Positions 32,957-41,351 of a DNA stretch of 64,000 nt are shown in pieces; within the stretch, counting starts at the first letter, position 1; every line of letters begins with the position of its first letter. Both the position numbers and the translations under genes were made by a program. The DNA is from an uncultured Dehalococcoidia bacterium. Its GTDB lineage: Bacteria > Chloroflexota > Dehalococcoidia > Lucifugimonadales > UBA3495. A model generated the notes under the pieces. That model saw only the letters and a program-made list of their open reading frames with translations, had not been told where the DNA came from and made no database searches. The DNA is taken from contig CATOSK010000007.1 of assembly GCA_951812535.1 (NCBI GenBank), positions 310,001 to 374,000 of the forward strand, written 5' to 3'.

Positions 32957-33059
32957 CCGAGCGGGCCAAAAAGGGGACCAGAGCCCATCGAGCAAGGAGA
33001 CAGGATGGGAATAGGGTTTTTGCGGGAGCGAGGGCAGCGGCGCAGACCCAACCAGGGGC

Positions 33060-34922
33060 CTATTCCACGGTGACGGACTTGGCCAGGTTGCGAGGCTGGT
33101 CTACGTCGCAGCCGCGGAGGACAGCGATTTCGTAGGCCAGCAACTGCATAGGGATGGTGGCGAGCAGCGGGGTGAGGTGCTCGGAGACCGGGGGGATGTA
33201 GAGGACCTCATCCACTTCGCCACTCAACCGGTCGTCTCCTTCGGTGGCGATACCCAGGATGACGCCATGGCGGGCCCTGACCTCCTTGACATTGCTGAGC
33301 ATCTTTTCGAACAGGGAGTCGTCCGGGGCCAGGACGAGGGTGGCCATCTTTTCGTCAACCAGGGCGATGGGGCCGTGTTTCATTTCCCCGGCGGGATACC
33401 CTTCGGCGTGGATGTAGGTGATTTCCTTGAGCTTCAGGGCACCCTCGGAGACGACGGGGTAGCTTATGCCGCGCCCGAGGAACATGAAGTTGCGGTAGGA
33501 GTTGAAGCGGAGGGCCAGTTCCTGGTAGCGGGAGACATCGGACAGCAGGCTGCCGATGAGGGCCGGGCAGCGGGCCAACTCGTCGACCAGGACCCGGGTG
33601 TCGCCGGGGGAAAGGAAGCCTCGGGCCTGTCCCAGGTAGACCGCAAGCAGGTTGAGGATGGTGAGGGAGGCGATGAAGGTCTTGGTGCTGGCGACGCCGA
33701 TTTCCAGGCCGCAGTGCATGTAAAGGGTGGCGTCGGCCAGGCGGGTGGTCTGGGTGCCCGAGACGTTGCAGATGGTCAGCATTCGGCCGCCACCGTCCCT
33801 GATCTCCTGCATGGCGGCCACGGTGTCGGCGGTCTCGCCGGACTGGGCCACCGATACGTAAAGGGTGTTGGGGTCGATGGGTGCGCCCCGGTAACGAAAT
33901 TCGGAGGCGCTCTCAAATTCGGCGGGGAGGCCGGCCAAACGCTCCATGAGGAAGCGTCCGATCTGAGCGGCGTGAAGGCTGGTGCCGCAACCGATGAGCA
34001 TTACCCGGGAAAGGCCCCGGATTTCCCCGAGCGAGTATGGCACCTCGGGGAGCATGACCCGTCCCTGGCTGAAATCCACCCGGCCGCGCATGGCAGAGGC
34101 GACGGCCTGGGGCTGTTCCATGATCTCCTTGAGCATGAAGTGGCGGTGTCCACCCTTGTCGACGATGACGTCCTCGGAGTTGACCCGGCGCAGCTCCTTG
34201 TGCAGGGGCAATCCCTGGAGGTCCTGGTAGCTGACTCCGCCGGGAGTAATGACTGCCATTTCCCCCGAATCGAGGAATCCGACATCGCCGGTGGGCATGT
34301 CCAAGCGGAACATTGGGAGGATGGCGGGCAGGTCGCTGGCGACTATGGTCTCTCCGTCCCGGTGGGCGACCAGGATGCCGCCGGCGTGACCGAGACGCAT
34401 GGCGCAGATCTTGGCGGCGTCGCCCTGTTTCATGACGGCCACGGCCTGAGAGCCACGGAGCAGGCCACCCATTCGTCCGAAGGCATCCTCCAAGGGTAGG
34501 CCCTGGTTGAGTCCTTCCTCAACGAGGTGGGCGATGACCTCGGTGTCGGTTTCCGATGTGAAGTGGTGTCCTCCATCCAGGAGGTATTGCTTCAGTTCGA
34601 GATAGTTCTCGACGATGCCGTTGTGGACGATGGCGAGGTCCTGGTAACAGCCGGTGTGGGGATGGCAGTTGGCGTCGGAGGCGTCGCCGTGGGTGGCCCA
34701 GCGGGTGTGTCCCAAGCCGGCGTAGCCCTGGGGAATCTCCACGAGGGGGTCGGCGGTGAGGCCCACCACCTTGCCGACGGTCTTGCGGAACTGGAGGTCG
34801 CCGTCTTCATCGCTGATGGCGACGCCGGCGCTATCGTATCCGCGGTACTCCAACCGCTCCAGTCCCTGGAGGATGATCGGCCACGCGGGCTTGGTCCCTA
34901 CGTATCCGACTATGCCGCACAC
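33060..34922 (-). CDS. glmS: Glutamine-fructose-6-phosphate aminotransferase
   Basis: GlmS makes glucosamine-6-phosphate for cell envelope precursors. The protein is 620 residues: an N-terminal class II glutamine amidotransferase (catalytic Cys2 in MCGIVGYVG, LEYRGYDSAG, GHTRWATHG) and two SIS domains (GCGTSLHAAQIGRFLMERLA, SQSGETADTVAAM, GRGISYPVVSEGALKLKEITYIHAEGYPAGEMKHGP cut here across its parts), ending in the usual KSVTVE. GAGGGA lies just before the ATG. The transcript probably starts near 35142, giving a leader of about 220 nt that contains a stem-loop repeat (34962-35010). Confidence 0.97.
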   Translation of the reverse strand: MCGIVGYVGTKPAWPIILQGLERLEYRGYDSAGVAISDEDGDLQFRKTVGKVVGLTADPLVEIPQGYAGLGHTRWATHGDASDANCHPHTGCYQDLAIVHNGIVENYLELKQYLLDGGHHFTSETDTEVIAHLVEEGLNQGLPLEDAFGRMGGLLRGSQAVAVMKQGDAAKICAMRLGHAGGILVAHRDGETIVASDLPAILPMFRLDMPTGDVGFLDSGEMAVITPGGVSYQDLQGLPLHKELRRVNSEDVIVDKGGHRHFMLKEIMEQPQAVASAMRGRVDFSQGRVMLPEVPYSLGEIRGLSRVMLIGCGTSLHAAQIGRFLMERLAGLPAEFESASEFRYRGAPIDPNTLYVSVAQSGETADTVAAMQEIRDGGGRMLTICNVSGTQTTRLADATLYMHCGLEIGVASTKTFIASLTILNLLAVYLGQARGFLSPGDTRVLVDELARCPALIGSLLSDVSRYQELALRFNSYRNFMFLGRGISYPVVSEGALKLKEITYIHAEGYPAGEMKHGPIALVDEKMATLVLAPDDSLFEKMLSNVKEVRARHGVILGIATEGDDRLSGEVDEVLYIPPVSEHLTPLLATIPMQLLAYEIAVLRGCDVDQPRNLAKSVTVE

Positions 34923-34961
34923 GGTCCCTCGCTAGATCGTCAACGTTTAGTTCCAAGGGTC

Positions 34962-35010
34962 GCCCCCTCCATCGCCGAGCAAGGTAACTTGTCAAAGGCT
35001 CCCTGGGGGC
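34962..35010 (-). promoter_or_regulatory. GACAAG-NN-ACC stem-loop in the glmS leader
   Basis: Outer GCCCCC (34962-34967)/GGGGGC (35005-35010) and inner GCC (34974-34976)/GGC (34997-34999) close a 20-nt loop (34977-34996). The sense strand reads TTT-GACAAG-TTACC-TTGCTC. It ends 39 nt before the glmS ATG and lies in the predicted leader RNA. No glmS ribozyme core is recognised. Confidence 0.6.
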
Positions 35011-35148
35011 TCCGTCGGCAACCCGAGGGGGGAAGGGACCCGATCCGGCCAGCGGAGATGAGGAGGTGATGATCCGGGATGATCCGGTAGGACAAGCGGG
35101 AGTGTTCAGGCCGGACGGGGAGCCCCCTAGGGGGCGGCGGTTGGGGCT

Positions 35149-35178
35149 AGTATAGGAACGGGATTTCGGGAGTGTCAA
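35149..35178 (-). promoter_or_regulatory. Sigma70-type promoter of glmS
   Basis: On the minus strand a perfect TTGACA (35173-35178) and TATACT (35149-35154) are separated by 18 bp. This places the start near 35142 and predicts a long leader for glmS. Confidence 0.75.
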
Positions 35179-35319
35179 CAAAGAGGATGCGGGTTGCCCG
35201 CTCCATCCCGGAAAGGGAGAGGGTTTTCCGCGGGAACATGGGGCCAGCGGCGGGAAGCGAAACCGGGTCCCGGCACAAACTTTACCATCCGCTGGGATAT
35301 GCCAGCCGGTTGGTGGGTA

Positions 35320-35346
35320 TTGCTTCGGCAACCCGCTACCTATAAA
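35320..35346 (+). promoter_or_regulatory. Possible promoter of speDE
   Basis: TATAAA at 35341-35346 lies about 78 bp before speD; a TTGCTT at 35320-35325 is a weak -35 with a short 15-bp spacer. The rest of the 500-bp glmS-speD gap contains only the elements listed. Confidence 0.4.
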
Positions 35347-35423
35347 ATTGTTGTTCGCCAATGTCCCCGACTGCTGCAACCGGCGGCGGGGATTCATCCC
35401 AACATGAAACGGAGGGCGGGTGA

Positions 35424-35789
35424 TTGAATGTACTAGGTAAGCACGTGCTTCTGGAACTCAAGGAATGCAACCCCAGGCTGCTCGACAATGTAGAGCATAT
35501 ACGCCACTCGCTGTGGCGGGCCGCTGAGGACCTGGGCGCCCACGTGGTGGGAGAGTCCTTCCACCAGTTCAGCCCGCAGGGCGTGACCGGAATCCTGTCC
35601 ATCGCCGAGTCCCACATCTCCATTCACACCTGGCCGGAATACTGCTACGCCGCCGCAGACATATTCACCTGCGGCTCGTCCTTCCAGCCTCGTGACGCCG
35701 CTGAGATCCTGATCGAACTGCTGGAGTCCAAGGACCAGGACATCATCGAGGTGGAACGGGGTCTACTGGACAAGGTAGTGGTGGGCTAG
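35424..35789 (+). CDS. speD: S-adenosylmethionine decarboxylase proenzyme
   Basis: SpeD supplies decarboxylated AdoMet as aminopropyl donor. The TTG at 35424 follows GGAGGGCGG by 5-7 bp; the protein has 121 residues, the prokaryotic class 1b size. The self-cleavage site AESHIS gives E62-S63, Ser63 becoming the pyruvoyl group; His68 and Cys83 (TCGSS) are the other processing/catalytic residues. It is followed 17 bp later by speE, so the pair makes a polyamine operon. Confidence 0.95.
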   Translation: MNVLGKHVLLELKECNPRLLDNVEHIRHSLWRAAEDLGAHVVGESFHQFSPQGVTGILSIAESHISIHTWPEYCYAAADIFTCGSSFQPRDAAEILIELLESKDQDIIEVERGLLDKVVVG

Positions 35790-35806
35790 GCGGGGACCCG
35801 GACGCA

Positions 35807-36715
35807 ATGGACGAAATTACCGGCAAGTGGTACCTGGAAACGGTGTTTCCTGACCTGGCAATCATGCTGCGGGTCCAGGAAGTGCTCTACTCGGGGCGGA
35901 CGAAGTACCAAGCCATCGAGGTTGTGGAATCCGAGGTCTTCGGACGCAGCCTCGTGCTGGACGGCAAGACCCAGTCCACCGAAAAAGACGAGCACATCTA
36001 TCATGAATCCCTGGTACATCCAGCCATGCTGATGCACCCCAACCCGCGGACGGTGTTCATCGGCGGTGGTGGCGAGGGCGGCACCCTGCGCGAAGCGCTG
36101 GCCCACCGCTCCGTGGAGAGGGTGACCATGCTGGACCTGGATGAGGAGGTGGTGGACTTGTGCCGCCACTATTTACCCCAGCACCACCAGGGAAGCTTCG
36201 ATGACCCGCGCCTCGAACTGCTGCACCAGGATGCCCGGGCTTACCTTGAGGAGTGCGACCAGACCTTCGACGTGATGATCATGGACCTGGTCGATCCTCT
36301 TGAAGGAGGCACCGCCTACCTGCTCTACACCGAGGAGTATTACCGCATTGCCAAGTCCAAGCTGAACCCGGGCGGCGTTCTTGTCACCCAATCGGGTCCC
36401 TCGGGACTGCTGGCCCTGGAAGAGTGCTTCACCACCATTCACAACACGCTCAAGGGCGTTTTCAAACACGCCGTGCCCTGGCAGGTCCACGTGCCCGCTT
36501 TCCACATCCCTTGGGGATTCAACCTGGCAACCGATGCCCAACTGGAAGCCCCGTCGGATATTGACGCCGCTGCTTCCCAACGCCTGAACAAAGCCCTCCG
36601 CTTCTACGACACCGAGACCCACGCCGCCATGTTCAACCTTCCCCGGTACATGCGGGAAAGCATTGCGGAAGAGAACCGAGTCAACCGGGACGACTCCCCG
36701 GTCTTCATGGTCTAG
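35807..36715 (+). CDS. speE: Polyamine aminopropyltransferase (spermidine/thermospermine synthase-like)
   Basis: These 302 residues carry the AdoMet-type fold: FIGGGGEGGTLREAL (decarboxylated AdoMet site), a DLDEEVVDLCR acidic strand end and the catalytic region MDLVDPLEGGTAYLLYT (D160, D163). Ordinary spermidine synthases read D-(S/T)-DP-x-GPA here; the DPxEGG...LYT form is typical of the ACL5/thermospermine clade that adds aminopropyl groups to longer polyamines. The substrate is therefore uncertain. It is cotranscribed with speD; no arginine or ornithine decarboxylase is in the window. Confidence 0.92.
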   Translation: MDEITGKWYLETVFPDLAIMLRVQEVLYSGRTKYQAIEVVESEVFGRSLVLDGKTQSTEKDEHIYHESLVHPAMLMHPNPRTVFIGGGGEGGTLREALAHRSVERVTMLDLDEEVVDLCRHYLPQHHQGSFDDPRLELLHQDARAYLEECDQTFDVMIMDLVDPLEGGTAYLLYTEEYYRIAKSKLNPGGVLVTQSGPSGLLALEECFTTIHNTLKGVFKHAVPWQVHVPAFHIPWGFNLATDAQLEAPSDIDAAASQRLNKALRFYDTETHAAMFNLPRYMRESIAEENRVNRDDSPVFMV

Positions 36716-36782
36716 GAGCCCCGCGTCTCCCTTCAACCCCGGCGACGGACCGCTCCCCCAATCCCCAGGACCCTTTCGACCG

Positions 36783-37262
36783 TCAACGCGCCGCTTCGCG
36801 CAACTCGGGGAAGTTCTCGATGGGAAGGACTTCGCCCGTATCTTCGAAGTGGTCCACCAGGGCGCGGATTGCGTCCGGGACCGGGCGGGTCTGGAGGGTG
36901 CCGGCGTGGAACCCGACGTAAATTGCCTCGATGGCGCTGAGAGGCTGCTCCGTGTCCTCACGGCGAATCTCCACCTCCAGGACCAGGCTGGTGTTGCCGA
37001 TGCGGGCCACCCGGGTATGCAGTTCCAGGAGGTCATCCACCCGGGCCGGGGATTTGAACTCGAGGGTGGTCTTGACCACGGCGCTGTCGAAGTAGCCGTT
37101 CTGGGCGATGCGGTAGATGCTGAAGCCCAGGTTACGGAAATACTCGGCCTGGGCTACTTCCAAGTAACCAAGGTAGGCCCCGTTGAACACAATCCCCTGG
37201 GCATCGCATTCCATCCAGCGGACACGAAGGGTGGTGTGGAACCTGAAACCGGGACGGGACAC
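36783..37262 (-). CDS. Acyl-CoA thioesterase, YbgC/FadM-type hotdog protein
   Basis: The GTG at 37262, 5 bp after the trmD stop and preceded by GGGGGAA, gives 159 residues; the open frame extends into trmD but is not needed. The hotdog core shows RWMECDAQGIVFNGAYLGYLE, with the catalytic aspartate of the YbgC class, and KTTLEFKSPARVDDLLEL. Such enzymes hydrolyse short acyl-CoA or hydroxybenzoyl-CoA thioesters. It is coupled to trmD, a pairing probably fortuitous. Confidence 0.88.
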   Translation of the reverse strand: MSRPGFRFHTTLRVRWMECDAQGIVFNGAYLGYLEVAQAEYFRNLGFSIYRIAQNGYFDSAVVKTTLEFKSPARVDDLLELHTRVARIGNTSLVLEVEIRREDTEQPLSAIEAIYVGFHAGTLQTRPVPDAIRALVDHFEDTGEVLPIENFPELREAAR

Positions 37263-37267
37263 GGGGA

Positions 37268-38053
37268 TTATTCCCCCTGGCCCGGGCGGTCGGCTGCCGG
37301 CGGCCCGGGAGAAGTCCAACCCAGCGTCCGCAGGAACCTCCGGTCAGCGCCGGTGAGGGAGGCTTCTTCCAGGAGGTCGGGCCGCCGCCGGAGGGTGAGA
37401 CGGAGAGACTGCTCCCTGCGCCAACGGTCAATCTCGGCGTGGTTGCCGGAGCGCAGGACATCGGGCACGGTCATGCCGCGATACTCCGCCGGACGGGTGA
37501 AGAGGGGGTGCTGCAGCAGGCCGGAGGTGATGGAGTCCTCCAGGACGTTCTCGTGGGAGCCGACCACGCCCTCGATGCAGCGAGCCACGGCGTCGATGAT
37601 GACCAACGCCGCCGGCTCCCCGCCGCTGAGAACGTAGTCTCCGATGCTGATTTCGCGGGTGATGACTCCCTGGATGACCCGGTGGTCCACCCCGGCGTAG
37701 TGCCCGCAAACCAGGACCACCGCCGACGCTTCGGATAGTTCATCCGCAACGGACTGGCTGAAGGGTTCCCCCTGGGGAGAGGTCAACACCACGGGGACCT
37801 TCCGACGTTCTTCACCGGGATAACGTTCCAGGATGGACTCCACCGCCTCGAAGATTGGCTCCGGCTTCATCACCATCCCGGAGCCGCCGCCGAACTGGTA
37901 GTCGTCGGCGGTGCCGTGGTTGTCGTGAGTGAAGCGGCGGATGTCGGTCAGCTCAACGGAAATCAGGCCCCGCTGGCGGGCGCGCCCAAGGATGCTTTGC
38001 TCCAGGGGGCCAGCCAGGGCATCGGGGAACAGGGTGAGGACGTGGAACTGCAT
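37268..38053 (-). CDS. trmD: tRNA (guanine37-N1)-methyltransferase
   Basis: TrmD methylates G37 next to the anticodon and prevents frameshifting. The 261 residues contain the N-terminal MQFHVLTLFPDAL, DDYQFGGGSGMVMKPEPIF, the trefoil-knot AdoMet site (VLVCGHYAGVDHRV, EISIGDYVLSGGEPAALVIIDAV) and the C-terminal GNHAEIDRWRREQSLRLT. The usual CGRYEG is CGHYAG here, replacing the conserved glutamate by alanine, while the downstream knot is standard. Ribosomal neighbours rpsP/rimM/rplS are absent. Confidence 0.95.
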   Translation of the reverse strand: MQFHVLTLFPDALAGPLEQSILGRARQRGLISVELTDIRRFTHDNHGTADDYQFGGGSGMVMKPEPIFEAVESILERYPGEERRKVPVVLTSPQGEPFSQSVADELSEASAVVLVCGHYAGVDHRVIQGVITREISIGDYVLSGGEPAALVIIDAVARCIEGVVGSHENVLEDSITSGLLQHPLFTRPAEYRGMTVPDVLRSGNHAEIDRWRREQSLRLTLRRRPDLLEEASLTGADRRFLRTLGWTSPGPPAADRPGQGE

Positions 38054-38151
38054 CTTGAGTTGGTCACAAGCGGACAGAGATGAGGCAAGGAAGCGACCGG
38101 ACGCGGCTCCCCGCTAAATTTCCCGGCCGAGGCGAGACCCGGAGGCCGGAA

Positions 38152-39399
38152 TCAGGCAGGGAGGGGCTGTCCGACGGGAAGCTGGTCGAGATAGGCCGAA
38201 CCGCCCTTCATGACCATCATCAACTTTTCCTGGTCACGCAGGACGCTGATGTTGTCCAGGGGATTTCCGTCCACCACCAAGAGGTCGGCGTACTTGCCGG
38301 CGGCAATGGTGCCGGTCTCGCTGCCCAGGCCGCAGCACTCGGCGGCCCAGCCGGTGGCAGCCTGGATGGCCTGCATGGGGGACATGCCCTTTTCCACCAG
38401 AAGCTCGATCTCGCGGGCGTTGTCCCCGTGGACGAACCCCCCGGCGTCGGTGCCGGCCACGACCTTGACTCCGGCGGCCAGGGCCTGGTGCATGGTCTCG
38501 ATGTGGACCTCGCGCAGCGCCCGAGCTCGCACCTGCATGTGGGGCGCGCTGACGGTGGAGTGGAACTCGTAGACCTCGAAGGTGGGCACGAGGAAGATGC
38601 CCTTATCGGCCATCATCTTGATGAGGTCCGGGTCATCGGCGAGGTAGCAGCCGTGCTCGATGGATCCCGCACCGGCCTCGACGGCAACCCGGAGGCCGGC
38701 GCCGCCGACAGCGTGGCACATGGTGTTGCGTCCCAGGATGCGGGCTTCGTCGATCAGGGCGGCGACCTCGGCGGAGGTGAACTCGACGTCCATGGGGCCG
38801 TGGCCGGGGCGGGAGCTGGCCCCGCCGGTGGTGGCGAACTTGATGACGTCGGCGCCGACCCTTACCATCTCGCGAACCTTGGCCCGCACTCCTTCGGGCC
38901 CATCGGCGACGCCGGAGGGCATCCGGGGGTCGCCGTGGGAATGACTGTGGCCGGAGCCGCTGCGCCGGTCGGAGAGGCCGCCGGTGGGGGAGATGATGTT
39001 GACCGAGTTGACCAGGCGGGGGCCGGGATACAAACCTTCCTCGACAGCCATCTTGAACCCGGCGTCCAGACCTCCCGCGTCGCGGACGCAGGTGTATCCG
39101 GCGGCCAGGGTCTCGGCCATGACGTAGGCGGTGCGGAGGTGTCCGAGGGATATGGGATCGTTGAGGTCCCAGCGGCTGGCTAGATCGTAGCCCTTGGATG
39201 CCAGGTGGTCGTGGCAGTCAATCAAGCCGGGCATAACGGTCATGCCGGCAACGTCGATGACCTCCACGTCCGGGGGCATTGTCACCGCAGCCCGGGGCCC
39301 CGCCTCCACGATGCGTCCCTCGTCGATGAGGACGGCGCTGTCATTGACCACCGGCCCGCCCGAGCCGTCGATCAGGGCTGCTCCAACCAGGGCTTTCAT
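38152..39399 (-). CDS. Amidohydrolase family protein, imidazolonepropionase-like
   Basis: This is 415 residues. A beta-sandwich start (ALIDGSGGPVVNDSAVLIDEG) precedes the metal motif GLIDCHDHLASKG; further TIM-barrel ligands lie in CHAVGGAGLRVAVEAG, SIEHGCY and VVAGTDAGGFVHG. A poly-His-like HSHSHGDPR occurs mid-protein. The family includes prolidases and organophosphate-acting enzymes; substrate is not predictable. It is a single gene, separated from trmD by about 100 bp. Confidence 0.9.
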   Translation of the reverse strand: MKALVGAALIDGSGGPVVNDSAVLIDEGRIVEAGPRAAVTMPPDVEVIDVAGMTVMPGLIDCHDHLASKGYDLASRWDLNDPISLGHLRTAYVMAETLAAGYTCVRDAGGLDAGFKMAVEEGLYPGPRLVNSVNIISPTGGLSDRRSGSGHSHSHGDPRMPSGVADGPEGVRAKVREMVRVGADVIKFATTGGASSRPGHGPMDVEFTSAEVAALIDEARILGRNTMCHAVGGAGLRVAVEAGAGSIEHGCYLADDPDLIKMMADKGIFLVPTFEVYEFHSTVSAPHMQVRARALREVHIETMHQALAAGVKVVAGTDAGGFVHGDNAREIELLVEKGMSPMQAIQAATGWAAECCGLGSETGTIAAGKYADLLVVDGNPLDNISVLRDQEKLMMVMKGGSAYLDQLPVGQPLPA

Positions 39400-40117
39400 G
39401 GGACGCCTCCAGCGTGGGAATTGCCGCCGAGGAATCGCCAGACAGGAGGCGATGCGGCTGTCGTGATGCTAAAAGAGGCCCCATGGGTTGTCAAGGCGAA
39501 TCCGACACCCATCCGCGGGCATCCCACAGGGGCCGGGGCGGGAATTTTTCTGTTGGTGGGACATTCGGGTTGCTTCGTGCTTAAAAACCCCTGGAACCGC
39601 GGGAATTTCGCGTCAATTGGAGCTGTTTCGGGCCATGGACGGGACATCAATTAGGACACTATGAGACGAAGTGAGACAAGGTGAGACATTTTGGGACATT
39701 TCCTTGGGACACTCCCTTGAGACGTTCGCTCGAGACGTTCCGAAGGGGGCACCGGAAGGGTTCCGACGGGCCCGGAACCGTCGAACGGCGATCCGGCCAG
39801 ACCCCGTCCAGACCAAGGAAGGGGGAGCCGCGATTCCGAGACCGGGAGAGGGCAGGAAAGAGGGGAATGGGGGATGATCGCGTCCACTCATTCAACGCTA
39901 TCGAGTCCCGGGGCTTGTGTCAACGGGCAAATGTCACTGGGCACCGGGGATTACGGGAAGGATGGGGCGCTGGGTGCATGGAGCAACCCTGGGCTGTTTG
40001 CCAAGTCCGAATCGGGTCCCGGGACCCGTTAAAGGCGGTCGGCACCCGCACCCGACGGTCACAAACCGGCCGAATCCCGTTGGGATAACCGGTGATGATG
40101 TCGAGCCAGCCCTTTAT
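39400..40117. other. Large intergenic region
   Basis: About 810 bp separate the amidohydrolase and TolB-like starts. It holds the GAGAC array (39637-39745) and a perfect 16-bp palindrome CGGGTCCCGGGACCCG at 40013-40028. Several open frames exist here, but they are rich in Arg/Pro and lack ribosome binding sites; none is supported as a gene. Confidence 0.6.
39637..39745. repeat. Array of GAGAC/GGGAC boxes with about 10-bp spacing
   Basis: About nine GRGAC(A/G) boxes occur in 110 bp; in the core 39662-39701 they recur every 10 bp (TGAGACGAAG, TGAGACAAGG, TGAGACATTT, TGGGACATTT). The array is directly repeated, non-coding, and lies upstream of the amidohydrolase on one side and the TolB-like gene on the other. 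Confidence 0.75.
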
Positions 40118-40123
40118 ATAATG
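40118..40123 (+). promoter_or_regulatory. -10 element for the TolB-like gene
   Basis: A perfect TATAAT lies 88 bp before the start; it is followed by two copies of GGGTCCAC (40125 and 40137 region). No clear -35 box is seen. Confidence 0.45.
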
Positions 40124-40210
40124 GGTCCACATAACGGGTCCACGGGGAAGGGGAAGCGCCCTGGTTTGCGGCGACACGATGTTGGCGGCGCAACCGGCCG
40201 GGAAGGGGTG

Positions 40211-41260
40211 ATGACGATGGTCAAGTATGCGGTGACATGGCTGCGGAGGTTGGCGGTGGCGGTGGCGGCGCTGCTGATGACCGGCTGTTTCCTGGGCGGT
40301 TCCCAGCCCATTGTGTATGTTTCCCAGGAAGATGGGCAGGGCAACCTGTTCCTGCTGAACCCGGAGAACGGCGAGGCGACACAGGTTACAAACCACGGCG
40401 TTTCCGATTCCTTCCCGAGGTGGTCTCCCGACGGATCCACGGTGTCGTTCCTGCGGGATGAAGAGCAGGGGTCCAGCGTTTTTTTGTATGAGCGGGAGGA
40501 CGACACTCCGGGGGCACTGGTGTTGAACGCTGGGGTGGACTATCCGCCGGTTTGGTCGCCGGAGAGCGACGCGCTGGCCTTCGTCTCTCCGAAAAGCGGT
40601 TCCTCGGAGATATACGCCGTCGGCACAGGAAGGGACAGTGATATCCGGGCGGTCCAGCAGGTTACGGTCAATGAGTTGGACGAGAGGTTGGGAGACTGGC
40701 ATCCCGATGGGGCGTGGCTGGTTTTTTCCGCCAGTGGGTCCGGTAAGGGAAAGGATGCGGAGCCCGGTCTGTGGCTGCGCAACGCCCAGGGGGTGGACCA
40801 GATCCGTCTCACCAACAGCCGGGACCGGGACCCCAGGTGGTCGCCCGACGGGGGACGGATAGTATTCGCCCGGGTGAAAAACGGCAACGAGGACATCTAC
40901 GCCATGGCTCCCAACAAGGGCGGCTCATGGCGTCAGGGGGTCCGGGAGATACCCCTGGCCGTCAGAAACTCGGCGGACCACTCCCCGGTCTGGGCCCCGG
41001 ACAGCAAGTCCATCGCTTTCGTATCCGACCGGGACGGCAACCCGGAGATTTACGTAATGCGGGCCGACGGCGAAAAACCCCGGCGGCTGACCTTCAACGA
41101 TGCCGCGGACCATTCCCCGGTCTGGTCCCCCGACGGCAAGCGCATCGCCTTCGTCTCCTTCGTCTACGAGCAGGGGGAGATACTGGTGATGGACGCCGAC
41201 GGTTCCAACCAACAGCGGCTGACCAACAACGGCGCGGAAGACCACTCGCCGGACTGGTGA
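40211..41260 (+). CDS. TolB-like beta-propeller lipoprotein
   Basis: The start at 40211 (or the ATG 6 bp on, better spaced from GGAAGGGG) gives 349 residues. A lipoprotein signal peptide ends in LLMTGC (Cys26). The rest is a run of PD40/WD40-like repeats, each with an SPDG(K)-type turn and a following strand (FPRWSPDGSTVSF, PVWAPDSKSIAFVSD, PVWSPDGKRIAFVSF), forming about six blades. Such outer-face propellers bind proteins or ligands. No tol/pal genes are nearby, so it is not part of a Tol system. Confidence 0.88.
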   Translation: MTMVKYAVTWLRRLAVAVAALLMTGCFLGGSQPIVYVSQEDGQGNLFLLNPENGEATQVTNHGVSDSFPRWSPDGSTVSFLRDEEQGSSVFLYEREDDTPGALVLNAGVDYPPVWSPESDALAFVSPKSGSSEIYAVGTGRDSDIRAVQQVTVNELDERLGDWHPDGAWLVFSASGSGKGKDAEPGLWLRNAQGVDQIRLTNSRDRDPRWSPDGGRIVFARVKNGNEDIYAMAPNKGGSWRQGVREIPLAVRNSADHSPVWAPDSKSIAFVSDRDGNPEIYVMRADGEKPRRLTFNDAADHSPVWSPDGKRIAFVSFVYEQGEILVMDADGSNQQRLTNNGAEDHSPDW

Positions 41261-41351
41261 TTCGGCGGCCAAGTGACCGCGAATAGACCGCTTGGGGGAG
41301 CGGTGTTACACTCCCCGGACACTCAGCTTCTCCAGGGAACCGGGTCTGCCC

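Noticed and set aside
34923..35142. glmS ribozyme or T-box in the glmS leader
   Set aside because: No ribozyme core or T-box sequence is recognisable; only the stem-loop repeat is visible.
39650..39895. Overlapping small open frames in the GAGAC region
   Set aside because: Several frames are open only because of the short repeats; there is no ribosome binding site or conserved protein pattern.
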